The notes under the pieces were generated by a model. That model had not been told where the DNA came from. It worked only from the letters and a program-made list of their open reading frames with translations, and did not search any database. A stretch of 64,000 nt of DNA from NCBI RefSeq assembly GCF_003625475.1, contig NZ_RAIQ01000001.1, positions 434,001 through 498,000 on the forward strand, given 5' to 3'. This document shows positions 26,008-35,091 of this stretch, piece after piece. The position numbers and the translations under genes were made by a program. The number at the start of each line of letters is the position of its first letter. The stretch's first letter is position 1. Origin of the DNA: Butyrivibrio sp. X503 (GTDB lineage Bacteria > Bacillota > Clostridia > Lachnospirales > Lachnospiraceae).

Positions 26008-26904
26008 TTATTTATACTGCTGAAGCTTCTCGATAAAGGTCTGTGCCATATCGCTAAGCTCACTGCCCTTTCGGATGATATATCCGAGAGTGAGTGTCTC
26101 CTCTTCCTTGAGCTTAACGTGACGAATCTCTGAAGTGTTAAGGCTCTCACCGAGCATAGCCGCACCAACCGCGTATCCGTTAAGGCCAAGCATAAGCTCT
26201 ACCGATGTAGCTCTTTCGTTGGTGCTTATAACCTTCTTGTAATCGTAGGTAGCAAGCGCCTCTTCTCTGTAATAGAAAGAAGTGTTGTCGCCCTGATCGA
26301 ATACCATGCAAGGATAATCCTGAAGATCTTCAAGAGATATCTCATCCATGTCCGCAAGCGGATGGTCTTTTCTTAAATATACGTATGTGTCTCTTGTAAA
26401 CAGCTCATGGAATTCAAGAGAAGCATCCGCAAAGATCTTCTTAAACATATTTCTGTTGAACTCGCTGAGCGCGATAACACCGACCTCACTTCTAAGGCTC
26501 TTGAGGTCGTCTATAACTTCACTTGTCTGAGTCTCTCTGATAGAGAACTGATACTCTTCAAGATCGTATTCCTTAACGGTATCTATAAATGCATTTACAG
26601 CCACGGTGTAATGCTGCATGGAAACTGAGAATGTAGGCTTATCAACCTTGGAATTGATGTACTTGTCCTCAATCTTTTCAAACTGCTCAACCGCACTCCT
26701 TGCATAAGCAATAAACGCGCCGCCCGCAACAGTTGTCACAACGCCGTTATGTACTCTCTGGAATATCTGGATTCCGAGCTCGTTCTCAAGATCTCTTACC
26801 GCACTCGAAAGTCCCGGCTGTGACACGTAAAGTCTGTCAGCCGCTTTTCTCATTGAGCATTCCTCATCAATCGCAATTACATATTTAAGCTGCAAAATTG
26901 TCAT
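26008..26904 (-). CDS. LysR-family transcriptional regulator
   Basis: 298 residues. Winged helix at the N-terminus (SMRKAADRLYVSQPGLSSAV, then DLENELGIQIFQR) and a periplasmic-binding-like effector domain. It lies between the methionine and cystine-type importers and 80 nt behind the latter's ATPase gene on the same strand, so it is probably the last gene of that operon. It is the only LysR gene in the window and the best candidate to bind the shared element at the four promoters of the sulfur/nitrogenase-like island. A CysB/CysR-like sulfur role is inferred from context. Confidence 0.88.
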   Translation of the reverse strand: MTILQLKYVIAIDEECSMRKAADRLYVSQPGLSSAVRDLENELGIQIFQRVHNGVVTTVAGGAFIAYARSAVEQFEKIEDKYINSKVDKPTFSVSMQHYTVAVNAFIDTVKEYDLEEYQFSIRETQTSEVIDDLKSLRSEVGVIALSEFNRNMFKKIFADASLEFHELFTRDTYVYLRKDHPLADMDEISLEDLQDYPCMVFDQGDNTSFYYREEALATYDYKKVISTNERATSVELMLGLNGYAVGAAMLGESLNTSEIRHVKLKEEETLTLGYIIRKGSELSDMAQTFIEKLQQYK

Positions 26905-26984
26905 ATGTATAATCTCCGAAATGAATCTTTATACATAATAACACATTGCCATATATTTAGTACATATTTTATACTCTGTCCCTG

Positions 26985-27737
26985 TCAGATCACATATGCA
27001 TCCTGAGGGATGATCCTTGAAAGGAACTGCCTTGTACGCTCTTCCTTTGGTTTATAGAATATTTCTCCGGGCTTTCCTTCTTCCACTACAACTCCGCCGT
27101 CCATAAAGATAACCCTGTCAGCCACATCCTCGGCAAAAGACATCTCATGGGTCACTACGATCATGGTAATTCCCGTCTTTGCAACCTTCTTTATTACTTC
27201 CAAGGTTTCTCCCACAAGTTCAGGATCAAGAGCCGATGTAGGCTCATCAAAAAGGATCACTTCAGGCTTTAGAGCTACAGCCCTTGCTATTCCTACTCTC
27301 TGCTGCTGTCCGCCTGATAGCTGTGACGGATAAGAATCTTTCTTTTCGAGCATCCCTACATTTTGAAGGACTTCCTCTGCAATCTGCTGCGCTTCCTGCT
27401 TACTCTTTTTCTGAACCTGAACAAGTCCTTCCATTACATTCTGAAGAACCGTCTTGTGAGCAAACAGTCCGTAGTTCTGGAACACAAAGCCTGTATGTCT
27501 TCTCATGTACAGAATATCTTTTTTCTTGGGGTTCTTAAAATTTATGATCTTATCGGAAAACTTCATGGTTCCGCTGTCGGCCTTCTCAAGAAAATTTATA
27601 CTCCGAAGAAGCGTAGTCTTTCCGGAACCGCTGGGTCCCAGTATTACTACCACTTCTCCGTCATCTACTTTTATCGAAACATCCTTAAGAACTTCCTGTT
27701 TCCCAAAGGATTTTTTTACACCTGTAAGTTCTATCAT
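26985..27737 (-). CDS. Polar amino acid (probably cystine) ABC transporter ATPase
   Basis: 250 residues. Walker [13 protein letters not shown], signature [15 protein letters not shown], Walker [14 protein letters not shown], and the polar amino acid transporter H-loop [25 protein letters not shown] precedes the ATG. Equivalent to TcyN/TcyC of Bacillus; cystine or another sulfur compound is inferred from the sulfur-related surroundings. Confidence 0.88.
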   Translation of the reverse strand: MIELTGVKKSFGKQEVLKDVSIKVDDGEVVVILGPSGSGKTTLLRSINFLEKADSGTMKFSDKIINFKNPKKKDILYMRRHTGFVFQNYGLFAHKTVLQNVMEGLVQVQKKSKQEAQQIAEEVLQNVGMLEKKDSYPSQLSGGQQQRVGIARAVALKPEVILFDEPTSALDPELVGETLEVIKKVAKTGITMIVVTHEMSFAEDVADRVIFMDGGVVVEEGKPGEIFYKPKEERTRQFLSRIIPQDAYVI

Positions 27738-27805
27738 CGCCGCACCTCCTCTGTTCCAAACGCAATGTCATTGTGTGCATTAATATGCTCATATTTCCTA
27801 CGTTT

Positions 27806-28519
27806 TCAGCCTGTCGCCACTTGCTTTAAATATTTTCCGCTGTTTTTCTCAGCCAGGTATCCTATCACCTCTATACCGATTCCTATAAGCCAGTATACAA
27901 GCGCTGCTGCCACATAACCTTCAAGATAACTGTAGTACAAAAGACTTGGCAAAAGAGCTCCCGTCATGATCTCAATGACTGAGATAGCGCTCACAAGATT
28001 GGATGCCTTCAATAGTCCTATCAGAGAATTCTGTAAACCCGGAAGTAATATAGGCACCATCTGAGGATAGATAACTCTTGTAAGTGTCTTGAACTTGCCA
28101 AGACCTATACTGTAGCCCGCTTCAAATTGCACCTTGTCTATTCCTCTGAAAGCACCTCTTACGCTCTCACTTACAGAACAACTTGTCCCAAGGATAAGTG
28201 CAAAATAACCTATTATGATCGGATCAACTTCGCTTATGGGCACTGTAATGTGAAGTACATTTGCCACATCTGCATAGCATGTCATAAATATGATGTTATA
28301 CAAAAGAAGTGCCACCATAGTGGGTAGTCCCAGATATGCAGTCACAAACACCGCAAAGATCTGTGAAAGAACAGGTACCTTGTAATACCTTATCGTCGCT
28401 ATGATTGTTCCAAGAACCAGACTTACAACAAAGGTGATCGCAGTAAGTTTGATGGTTACCGGAGCATAGGCTAGTGCTGACACAAGAGACTCCCAAAAAC
28501 TTGATACACTAAAACTCAT
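27806..28519 (-). CDS. Amino acid ABC transporter permease (TcyM/TcyL-like)
   Basis: 237 residues, HisM-family permease with about five helices. The coupling loop EAGYSIGLGKFKTLTRVIYP is clear. It lies 11 nt after a paralogous permease, and both are needed for a heterodimeric channel. AAGGAG precedes the ATG. Confidence 0.88.
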   Translation of the reverse strand: MSFSVSSFWESLVSALAYAPVTIKLTAITFVVSLVLGTIIATIRYYKVPVLSQIFAVFVTAYLGLPTMVALLLYNIIFMTCYADVANVLHITVPISEVDPIIIGYFALILGTSCSVSESVRGAFRGIDKVQFEAGYSIGLGKFKTLTRVIYPQMVPILLPGLQNSLIGLLKASNLVSAISVIEIMTGALLPSLLYYSYLEGYVAAALVYWLIGIGIEVIGYLAEKNSGKYLKQVATG

Positions 28520-28530
28520 ATCCCAACTCC

Positions 28531-29241
28531 TTAAACAAGTTTAATCTCTCCACCGCTCAGTTTCTTTTCTATGAGAAGAAAAGCTCCTTTTAACAGTAAG
28601 CTAAACGCAATATATATAAGTGCTGCCGCAACATACCCTTCAATAGTGTGGCCGGACGCCGCACCAATTGTCTTAGCTCTTCCCAAAAGATCTACGACTC
28701 CAAGCATAAATACAAGTGATGTATTCTGAAAAACTCCTATGAGGTCAACGCCATAATGCGGAATTGCCACCTTAAAAGCTTGCGGGAGCACAATCCTTAC
28801 AAAGGTTTGTGCCCCCGTCATTCCTATAGAATATCCTGCTTCCGACTGAACCGCAGGTACAGATGTTATGGCTCCTCTAAATATCTCTCCAAGGAAAGCC
28901 CCCTCATTCAGAATAATCGCTATTTCTACAAATATCACGGGTTCAAGTCTGTTTAGATTGATCCCGAAAAGATTTAAAAATACTGTGCCGAGTACTATTG
29001 GGATTCCGTAAAACGCGATCATCATCTGCACCAGGAGCGGCGTTCCCCTCATAAAGGATATATACAATCCCAGTAAACCGCTTATCACAGGTACTCTTTG
29101 TAATCTAAGCACTGCTACAAATACAGCCAGTATAGTGCCAAGAAGCATTGACCAAAAAACAATGTGAAGATTAACAGGTAAACTTGAAATCACTTTAGGA
29201 AAGACATGTATAAATCTTTCAAGACTAAAATAATTACCCAT
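28531..29241 (-). CDS. Amino acid ABC transporter permease (TcyL/TcyM-like)
   Basis: 236 residues of the HisM family. Contains FMRGTPLLVQMMIAFYGIPI and the coupling loop EAGYSIGMTGAQTFVRIVLP. GAGGAA for its start lies inside the end of the binding-protein gene, 6 nt upstream, showing tight coupling. Confidence 0.88.
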   Translation of the reverse strand: MGNYFSLERFIHVFPKVISSLPVNLHIVFWSMLLGTILAVFVAVLRLQRVPVISGLLGLYISFMRGTPLLVQMMIAFYGIPIVLGTVFLNLFGINLNRLEPVIFVEIAIILNEGAFLGEIFRGAITSVPAVQSEAGYSIGMTGAQTFVRIVLPQAFKVAIPHYGVDLIGVFQNTSLVFMLGVVDLLGRAKTIGAASGHTIEGYVAAALIYIAFSLLLKGAFLLIEKKLSGGEIKLV

Positions 29242-29247
29242 ATCTAT

Positions 29248-30138
29248 TTATTCCTCTTCTGTAACGTCATATCCAACCCACTTAATTGCAAGCTCAGAAA
29301 GCTTTCCGTTTTCCTTAAGTGTCTTAAGAGCTCCGTCTACCGCATCTCTAAGTTCTGTCTCATCCTTGCGATACAGATAATAAGTCTTTGAATTGTTGAT
29401 GGGTTCGCCTACAGACTTAAGCCATTCTTTTCCGTCATCGCTGAAGTTGGTATTCATCTTGATAACATCGCTCTTCTTAAGTACGGATGCTCTTGCTGCT
29501 CCTGACTTAAGTGCAGCAGCTGCTTCTTCATCTGAGCTACTCTCAGAAGTTACAAGAACAACTTCCTGACCCGGATGCTCCTCGTTCCACTTTGTAAGGA
29601 TCTGAGTTGTGGCACTTGTTGAACCACCGGTTCTGATCTTCTCACCCGCAAGGTCTTCAAGGCTTGTAGCGTTATCATCTATAAGAACTGCAAGGTAAGT
29701 GATATATGACGTATAAGACTCTCCTGAGAAAAGATATTTCTCTTCCCTCTCGGGTGTGTACTCATACTGATGTGCTGCAAGATCAATCTTTCCTGATTCA
29801 AGTGAAAGAACCAGCTGATCGAATGCCATTGACTGATACTCAAATTCATACTGAGGAAGCAGCTCGTCGATTTCCTTTAGTACGTCATACTCATAACCAA
29901 CAGCATCTCCATTTTCATCTATATAGCAGTAAGGATTGTAATTGGTTCCCGATCCTATAACTATCTTCTGCACCTGCCCGCTTCCTTCGCTCTGTGCTTC
30001 TCCTTTTATGTTATCTTCTGCTGCCTTTACTTCAGTATCAGCTCCCTGTGATACCTTTCCGCATCCTACTGCAGATAACATCATTGCGCCTACAAGCACT
30101 CCCGATAACAGAATATTTTTAATTGTTCTTTTTTTCAT
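29248..30138 (-). CDS. Amino acid (probably cystine) binding lipoprotein
   Basis: 296 residues with lipobox SAVGC and a family 3 solute-binding fold: NPYCYIDENGDAVGYEYDVL, FDQLVLSLESGKIDLAAHQY, GGSTSATTQILTKWNEEHPG. The AAHQ loop and overall form resemble TcyJ/TcyK cystine receptors; the true ligand needs testing. First gene of the importer-LysR operon, behind a leader with an attenuator-like structure and the shared LysR-type element. Confidence 0.85.
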   Translation of the reverse strand: MKKRTIKNILLSGVLVGAMMLSAVGCGKVSQGADTEVKAAEDNIKGEAQSEGSGQVQKIVIGSGTNYNPYCYIDENGDAVGYEYDVLKEIDELLPQYEFEYQSMAFDQLVLSLESGKIDLAAHQYEYTPEREEKYLFSGESYTSYITYLAVLIDDNATSLEDLAGEKIRTGGSTSATTQILTKWNEEHPGQEVVLVTSESSSDEEAAAALKSGAARASVLKKSDVIKMNTNFSDDGKEWLKSVGEPINNSKTYYLYRKDETELRDAVDGALKTLKENGKLSELAIKWVGYDVTEEE

Positions 30139-30184
30139 AATCGTCTCCTCTCGCTAACCTGAAATCAAAAGTTCACATGAGAAA

Positions 30185-30233
30185 ACCGGAGATTACTGGT
30201 CCGCCTAATGGTGACGAACCACTAACCTCCGGT
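30185..30233 (-). terminator. Attenuator hairpin in the cystine-type importer leader
   Basis: Long stem 30185-30200 with 30218-30233 (14 of 16 paired) around a 17-nt loop, followed on the minus strand by TTTTC. The upstream arm can instead pair with ACTAACC just before it (ACTAACC against GGTTAGT), giving a competing antiterminator. The structure lies about 45 nt upstream of the start codon. Confidence 0.6.
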
Positions 30234-30251
30234 TGTCCGGTTAGTAAACAT
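30222..30251 (-). CDS. Possible 9-residue leader peptide of the cystine-type importer
   Basis: ATG at 30251 with AAGGAG 9 nt upstream encodes MFTNRTTGG and then TAG. The ORF spans the ACTAACC...GGTTAGT antiterminator stem and stops inside the 5' arm of the terminator, so translation could set which hairpin forms. It has no Cys or Met codons, so classical charged-tRNA attenuation for those amino acids is unlikely. Confidence 0.4.
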   Translation of the reverse strand: MFTNRTTGG

Positions 30252-30285
30252 ATGAGTTTGCTCCTTGTTTGCTTTTGTTGAGTTT

Positions 30286-30341
30286 AATATACAATAGCCT
30301 CCCTATTAGCACAATTACGCCAATCTTTAGGGAGGCTATAA
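30286..30341 (-). promoter_or_regulatory. Promoter of the cystine-type importer with shared LysR-type element
   Basis: Minus strand TTGTGC (30309-30314), 17 bp, TATATT (30286-30291). Twelve nt upstream of the -35 lies TTTAGGGAGGCTATAA (30326-30341, plus-strand reading), the counterpart of the TTATAGC element at three other promoters. An inverted copy (30294-30305) occupies the spacer and forms a 12-bp dyad with it. A further palindrome with arms TATAACT/AGTTATA lies at 30337-30353, close behind the cooS stop. Confidence 0.65.
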
Positions 30342-30366
30342 CTAAAAGTTATAATTCAATTTGAGT

Positions 30367-32466
30367 TTACTTGTCCCAGCCAAGAGCTTTCCTCTTGTCC
30401 TTCATATCCTGTACTATCTGCTTAGCAAGTGCTACAGGATCTGTATTTACGTTCATTGTTGAGCCAAGTAACTCTTTCGTACCATGCTTCAAGAACTCAA
30501 TAACATTCTTGGATCCAAAGATCGGAGCCTCGACGCAGTGATAAGAACTGATTCCGTTAAGTCTGAATCCAAGAGCCGCATCAATTCCCTTCTCATTGCC
30601 CCACTCGGGTGATGAGAATGCAAAAGGAAGTTCATAAAGGTTCTTTCCAAGCACACCTGCAATTCCCGCAAATATACCTGTGGAACGAGTATTATCTATG
30701 CACTCTCCCACATGCCATACAGGCGGAAGATCCGGTTCAAGAAATTCTCTTAATGACTCTCCTGCTTTTTCTTTACCTGAGATCGCACAATATCCCAGTT
30801 TCATAAGAGGGAAGGATGCGCATCCGTTGGTAATGATGAGAACGTTGTTTTTAAGAAGCTCATCAGCAACATCAATGATACATTTTTCATATAATACCTT
30901 TGGATTATTGCATCCGACCATATTTACGACACCGAGGATCTGTCCCGATTTAATTGCTTCGGCAAGAGGCTTCATGCTTCCGAATCTCTTATGAACATAC
31001 TCAACAGAGAATCCGACTTCTGCCTCAACCTCATACGGAGGAATGTAGACAGGCATTCCCTTTCTGATCTCAAAACTCTCGATCGCACGTCTTACTATCT
31101 TCTCTGCAAGTTCTTTGGTCTGACCTATATTGCTGTGATGATGATCGTATTCATATCTCTCGGCACCGGGAAGCCTTGCGGAATCACTTGTAGTTATAAC
31201 CGTAGTCTTAAAGCACTTTGCAACATCCATGATCGAAGGGAATACATCCTGAACATCCGCAACCCACAGATCAAGCGCTCCTGTAGCAAGTACAAGTTCC
31301 GCGGATACCGCATTTGAAAGCGGAATAACACCACTGTCTCTGTACATCGCTGAAAGTCCCGAACAACAGATACCGTAGAATCTGATACCCTTAGCTCCTT
31401 TGGACTTGGCAAGTTCGATCAGATCTTCTCTCTTTCCCGCGGCAACAATCTGGCTTACAAGTGTAGGAAGATGTCCGTGTACGGCAATATTCACATAGCC
31501 CTTTTTGAGCGCTCCGATATTAACTTTGGATGTAACTCTGTCACCTACTCCAAATAAAGCATCAGTTGCTATACCTGCACCGACAACCCCGGAAAAAGTA
31601 AATGCAAGACCGCAGCGAAGGAACTGCTGCATGATGCTCTTCCAGTCGCCGTCCGTTGCGCATCCCGACTTATGATAGGCTTCAAAGACCTCATGATATG
31701 CACTGATAGGAAGAATATCTAACTCTTCCCATACCTTTTGCCTCTCGGGAAGCGCACAGGCCTTTATTGTCTTATAGTCATCGGGGACACTTCTGGACAT
31801 ATCTTCAAGCAAAGCATCTGCAAGATCTTTTGCAACATTCTTAAGCTGTCTGTTCTTTTGCTTTATTCCAAAAGCTTCCGCCGTGCTCCTTATCTTTTGC
31901 TCGCCAAGGATAGGGATATCAAGTTCACCCTCTGCAACTTTTTTCAAAGTAAGCATGACTTCTCTTGCATGCATACCATGTTGAGCCGCACCTGAAGCTG
32001 CCGAACGCAAAAGATTTCTTGCAACTATCAGATCCGCATCCGCACCGCAGACACCTCTCTGCGCCTTCGCTGTAATATGACAAGGTCCCATATTGCAGAT
32101 CTTACAACAGGTTCCGCTAAGTCCGAATGCACACTGAGGCTTCTGCGCATCGAATCTGTCAAAGGTTGTATCTATTCCGATCTGCTCCATTCTAAGGATC
32201 ATCTCGCGAACGGCGGGATCGGGTGTATTGTCAATCACATCCTGCTTCGACGGAAACGTCTTTCTGTATTCCGCCACGGCGTTCATGTAATCCTTGGTAA
32301 AATCCTCAGGACTACTCTCTCCGCCATGGTCACTTGCCTTAAGCGTAACCGTCGGAATTCCATGCTCATCGAAACCTATAAGGTTTCTGTGAGAGTGAAT
32401 ATGTGACAGTCCGTTTTTGCCGTGATGATGGTGATGTTCGTGTTCATGCGAATGTGTATGACTCAT
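30367..32466 (-). CDS. cooS: Ni-CO-dehydrogenase (CooS) homologue, atypical active site and His-rich N-terminus
   Basis: 699 residues, hybrid-cluster/CODH fold. Residues 3-26 hold 12 His, a likely metal-binding tail absent from common CooS. D/B-cluster cysteines are intact (C112, C120, C121, C124, C129, C140). C-cluster ligands seen: VHGH (330-332), C368 (GICCSG), C519 (GCNN), C549, C589 (GECIDNTRS) and the catalytic-type K626. But the motif DxQC that carries another C-cluster Cys reads DVQD, giving Asp407, and two His of the usual four-His proton path are Glu and Leu. It follows an ABC importer gene by 21 nt, with no cooC, cooF or acetyl-CoA synthase genes nearby. CO oxidation is therefore doubtful; a related redox reaction is possible. 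Confidence 0.85.
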   Translation of the reverse strand: MSHTHSHEHEHHHHHGKNGLSHIHSHRNLIGFDEHGIPTVTLKASDHGGESSPEDFTKDYMNAVAEYRKTFPSKQDVIDNTPDPAVREMILRMEQIGIDTTFDRFDAQKPQCAFGLSGTCCKICNMGPCHITAKAQRGVCGADADLIVARNLLRSAASGAAQHGMHAREVMLTLKKVAEGELDIPILGEQKIRSTAEAFGIKQKNRQLKNVAKDLADALLEDMSRSVPDDYKTIKACALPERQKVWEELDILPISAYHEVFEAYHKSGCATDGDWKSIMQQFLRCGLAFTFSGVVGAGIATDALFGVGDRVTSKVNIGALKKGYVNIAVHGHLPTLVSQIVAAGKREDLIELAKSKGAKGIRFYGICCSGLSAMYRDSGVIPLSNAVSAELVLATGALDLWVADVQDVFPSIMDVAKCFKTTVITTSDSARLPGAERYEYDHHHSNIGQTKELAEKIVRRAIESFEIRKGMPVYIPPYEVEAEVGFSVEYVHKRFGSMKPLAEAIKSGQILGVVNMVGCNNPKVLYEKCIIDVADELLKNNVLIITNGCASFPLMKLGYCAISGKEKAGESLREFLEPDLPPVWHVGECIDNTRSTGIFAGIAGVLGKNLYELPFAFSSPEWGNEKGIDAALGFRLNGISSYHCVEAPIFGSKNVIEFLKHGTKELLGSTMNVNTDPVALAKQIVQDMKDKRKALGWDK

Positions 32467-32487
32467 TTTTCCTACCTTAACCTTAAC

Positions 32488-33261
32488 TTAAATTGTATAT
32501 TCAATATCTTCTTCTACCTTCATCTGAAGCAGATCGAAGATCTTGTCTCTTATCAGCAAAAAGTCCCCGCTTGTTCTGTCTCTGAAATGATGAATGGGAA
32601 CCGTGATAACACCTCTTACTTTGCCGGGATTAGGTGTCATCACAACTATCCTGTCCGCAAGATAAACCGCTTCCTCAATATCATGGGTTACAAAGATGAT
32701 AGTCTTCTTTTCGTTTTTGCAGATATCAAGGATATCATCCTGAAGCTTCATTCTGGTAATGGCGTCCAAAGCTCCGAAAGGCTCATCCATGAAGATGATA
32801 TCAGGTTCCACTGCCAGAGCTCTCGCTATGGCAACTCTCTGTTTCATACCTCCCGAAAGCTGCCTCGGAAAACTGTTTGCAAAATTTTCAAGCTTCACAA
32901 GCTTAAGATACTCTTTAGCAATTTCTTTTCTGCGCTTTTTATCTATTCCTTTTGACTCGAGACCAAGCTCGACATTTTTGATGACCGTGCGCCACGGAAG
33001 TAATCCGTAGTTCTGAAATATGGTAACATTCTTTGTACTTGGCGCAGTTACTTCGTTTCCATCTATCTTAACGCTTCCGTGATTAACGGGATCAAAGCCC
33101 GCAATAGCATTTAAAAGTGTACTTTTTCCGCAGCCCGAAGGTCCCAAAAGGCAGATAAACTCGCCTTTTTCAATATCAAGATTTACATCCGACAAAGCCG
33201 TGAATTCCGCGCCGTTTTGTATGAAGGTTTTTCCTGCGTTTTCTATATGAATATATGACAT
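32488..33261 (-). CDS. NitT/TauT-family ABC transporter ATPase (SsuB/TauB-like)
   Basis: 257 residues. Walker A GPSGCGKSTLLNAIAGF, FQNYGLLPWRTVIKNVELGL, signature LSGGMKQRVAIARAL, Walker B IIFMDEPFGALD and the H-loop FVTHDIEEAVYLADRIVVM are typical of sulfonate/nitrate/taurine importers. The ATG overlaps the permease stop (TAATG). The C-terminus carries about 25 extra residues (PIHHFRDRTSGDFLLIRDKI region). Confidence 0.9.
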   Translation of the reverse strand: MSYIHIENAGKTFIQNGAEFTALSDVNLDIEKGEFICLLGPSGCGKSTLLNAIAGFDPVNHGSVKIDGNEVTAPSTKNVTIFQNYGLLPWRTVIKNVELGLESKGIDKKRRKEIAKEYLKLVKLENFANSFPRQLSGGMKQRVAIARALAVEPDIIFMDEPFGALDAITRMKLQDDILDICKNEKKTIIFVTHDIEEAVYLADRIVVMTPNPGKVRGVITVPIHHFRDRTSGDFLLIRDKIFDLLQMKVEEDIEYTI

Positions 33262-34022
33262 TACTGCTCTCCTCCCCAGGCTTTAAGAATTCTTTTTTCC
33301 AAGAGACCGATAAGGAAATCCAGTAGCAGTCCTATAAGCCCTATTACAAATATTGTTGCCAAAAGAATGTCAGCTCTGATATTGTTTCTCGCATCAATGA
33401 TCTGGAAACCAAGTCCTGACTGCGCGCCTACCATCTCGCCGGCAACAAGGAATATCCATGCACTTCCAAGAGCCAGATGAACTGCATTGGCAATCTGAGG
33501 GAATGCCGCCGGAAGGATCACCTTCCACATAAGCTGAGGCTGCCTGATTCCGAAATTATCCGCAACTCTGAAGTACATATCGTCGATCTTACTTACAGCT
33601 GATACCGTAGAAAGCAGTACCGGAAAAAACGCTGCTATAAAAATGATTACAATAGCAGGAAGATCTCCTATTCCAAAAAGGAGCACCACAAAAGGCATCC
33701 ACGCTGTCGGAGATATCGGTCTGAGTAGCTGAAGCGAAGGATTAACATAATTAAAAACCTTCGGAAGGCTTCCAAGGATAAGTCCAAGAAAGACTGCTAT
33801 TAAAACCGATAATCCATAACCTATCACAAATCTGTACATACTTGCAGCTATAGAAGCTATGAGCGTTCCGTCAGCGATCATTTCGCCCAAAGCCTGAATT
33901 GCCATCAAAGGTGACGGAAACAGAGCCGAACTGTAATCACTTACAGTAAATGCAAGCTGCCAAATTCCCAATAATATAAGTATCGATACAACAACATATT
34001 TAATAGAGAGTAATTTTTTCAT
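33261..34022 (-). CDS. NitT/TauT-family ABC transporter permease (SsuC/TauC-like)
   Basis: 253 residues, six helices. LRPISPTAWMPFVVLLFGIG and the coupling segment ADNFGIRQPQLMWKVILPAAF are diagnostic. AAGGGG lies 5 nt before the ATG at 34022; a TTG one codon earlier is less likely. Confidence 0.9.
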   Translation of the reverse strand: MKKLLSIKYVVVSILILLGIWQLAFTVSDYSSALFPSPLMAIQALGEMIADGTLIASIAASMYRFVIGYGLSVLIAVFLGLILGSLPKVFNYVNPSLQLLRPISPTAWMPFVVLLFGIGDLPAIVIIFIAAFFPVLLSTVSAVSKIDDMYFRVADNFGIRQPQLMWKVILPAAFPQIANAVHLALGSAWIFLVAGEMVGAQSGLGFQIIDARNNIRADILLATIFVIGLIGLLLDFLIGLLEKRILKAWGGEQ

Positions 34023-34072
34023 CAAGTCCCCTTACTTATTACCCGGTCACTAAACAATCACAAGTAATATAA

Positions 34073-35026
34073 TCAAAAATCTGTCTTTACAAAATCAGAG
34101 TATGCAGGCGGATTATCAGAAAGCCCATATTCTTTAACCTTATCAACGAGCTTGTTATACTGTTCCTCTGTGATATCAAGGTCGTCATAAGAAATCCACT
34201 TTAAAGAAGTTTCAAGTACATCGTCTTTCTGCTTAAGATATTTTCCCGCAATCTTCTTAGCTGCTTCGGCATCAAGATTATTACCCGCTGTCTTGTAACC
34301 TTCGACAAAAGCCTTGGCTGTATCCGCATGCTTATCTATAAAATCATCCGTTAATACAAGTGCGCAGCAAATCGAATCCTCCCAAAGCTCCTCAGAGGTA
34401 TACAGTACTTTTGCTTTTCCTGTCGAAACGCCTACGGCACCGAAAGGTTCCGCAACGCAGTAACCGTCTATTGTTCCCGTAACGAGCGCAGACGGCATTT
34501 CTGTCGGAGCAAGTTCAACGACGTTAATATCATCGATAGTAAGTCCGTTCTTTGCAAGTGCATCATTTACCAAAATATTATGTGAAGACTGGCGATGCGG
34601 AATTGCAATTGTTCTTCCCTTTAAGTCTGCTCCGTCCTTAACTTCATTAGAAACAATGAGAACATTTCCGTCTTTATGTCCGAGAGCAACAGCTTTGATA
34701 CCTACGCCTTCAGCTTTTGATTTCATTGCAAGCTCTATAAGAACCGATGCTCCGTCAACCTTACCCGAATTAAGTGCATCCAAAAGTTCGGGCCAGGATC
34801 CGTATTTAACAAGTTCAACATTAACCTTGTCATTATTTGCAAGTTCATCTGCTTCTTCCAACACGGCAAGTGAATGTGTTATGGGAAGATATGCTATCTT
34901 TACTGTCTCTTCTGCCTTAGCACTGCCTCCCGCTTTGGCACTTGCATTTCCGTCTGTATTGTTTCCGCATCCGGCCAACGCAAGCACTGCGGTTACCAGT
35001 ATTGTTAATAATAGGTGTTTTTTCAT
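34073..35026 (-). CDS. NitT/TauT-family substrate-binding lipoprotein (SsuA/TauA-like)
   Basis: 317 residues with lipobox LAGC. The fold begins KIAYLPITHSLAVLEEADE and includes GRTIAIPHRQSSHNILVNDA and TIDGYCVAEPFGAVGVSTG, the usual ligand-pocket regions. Ligand unknown; members bind sulfonates, nitrate, taurine, pyrimidines or aromatics. Being first in the operon that ends with cooS, and under the same predicted regulator as the nitrogenase-like genes, it may supply the compound reduced by that system. Confidence 0.88.
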   Translation of the reverse strand: MKKHLLLTILVTAVLALAGCGNNTDGNASAKAGGSAKAEETVKIAYLPITHSLAVLEEADELANNDKVNVELVKYGSWPELLDALNSGKVDGASVLIELAMKSKAEGVGIKAVALGHKDGNVLIVSNEVKDGADLKGRTIAIPHRQSSHNILVNDALAKNGLTIDDINVVELAPTEMPSALVTGTIDGYCVAEPFGAVGVSTGKAKVLYTSEELWEDSICCALVLTDDFIDKHADTAKAFVEGYKTAGNNLDAEAAKKIAGKYLKQKDDVLETSLKWISYDDLDITEEQYNKLVDKVKEYGLSDNPPAYSDFVKTDF

Positions 35027-35091
35027 AATAACTATCCTCCACTATAATTCCTTTTACCTACTAGGTCAATAGGGTAATTTGTATTGATTGA

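Noticed and set aside
30367..32466. Standard CO-oxidising CODH or acetyl-CoA synthase complex
   Set aside because: No cooC, cooF, acsB/C/D/E or hydrogenase genes are nearby, and one C-cluster Cys is Asp.
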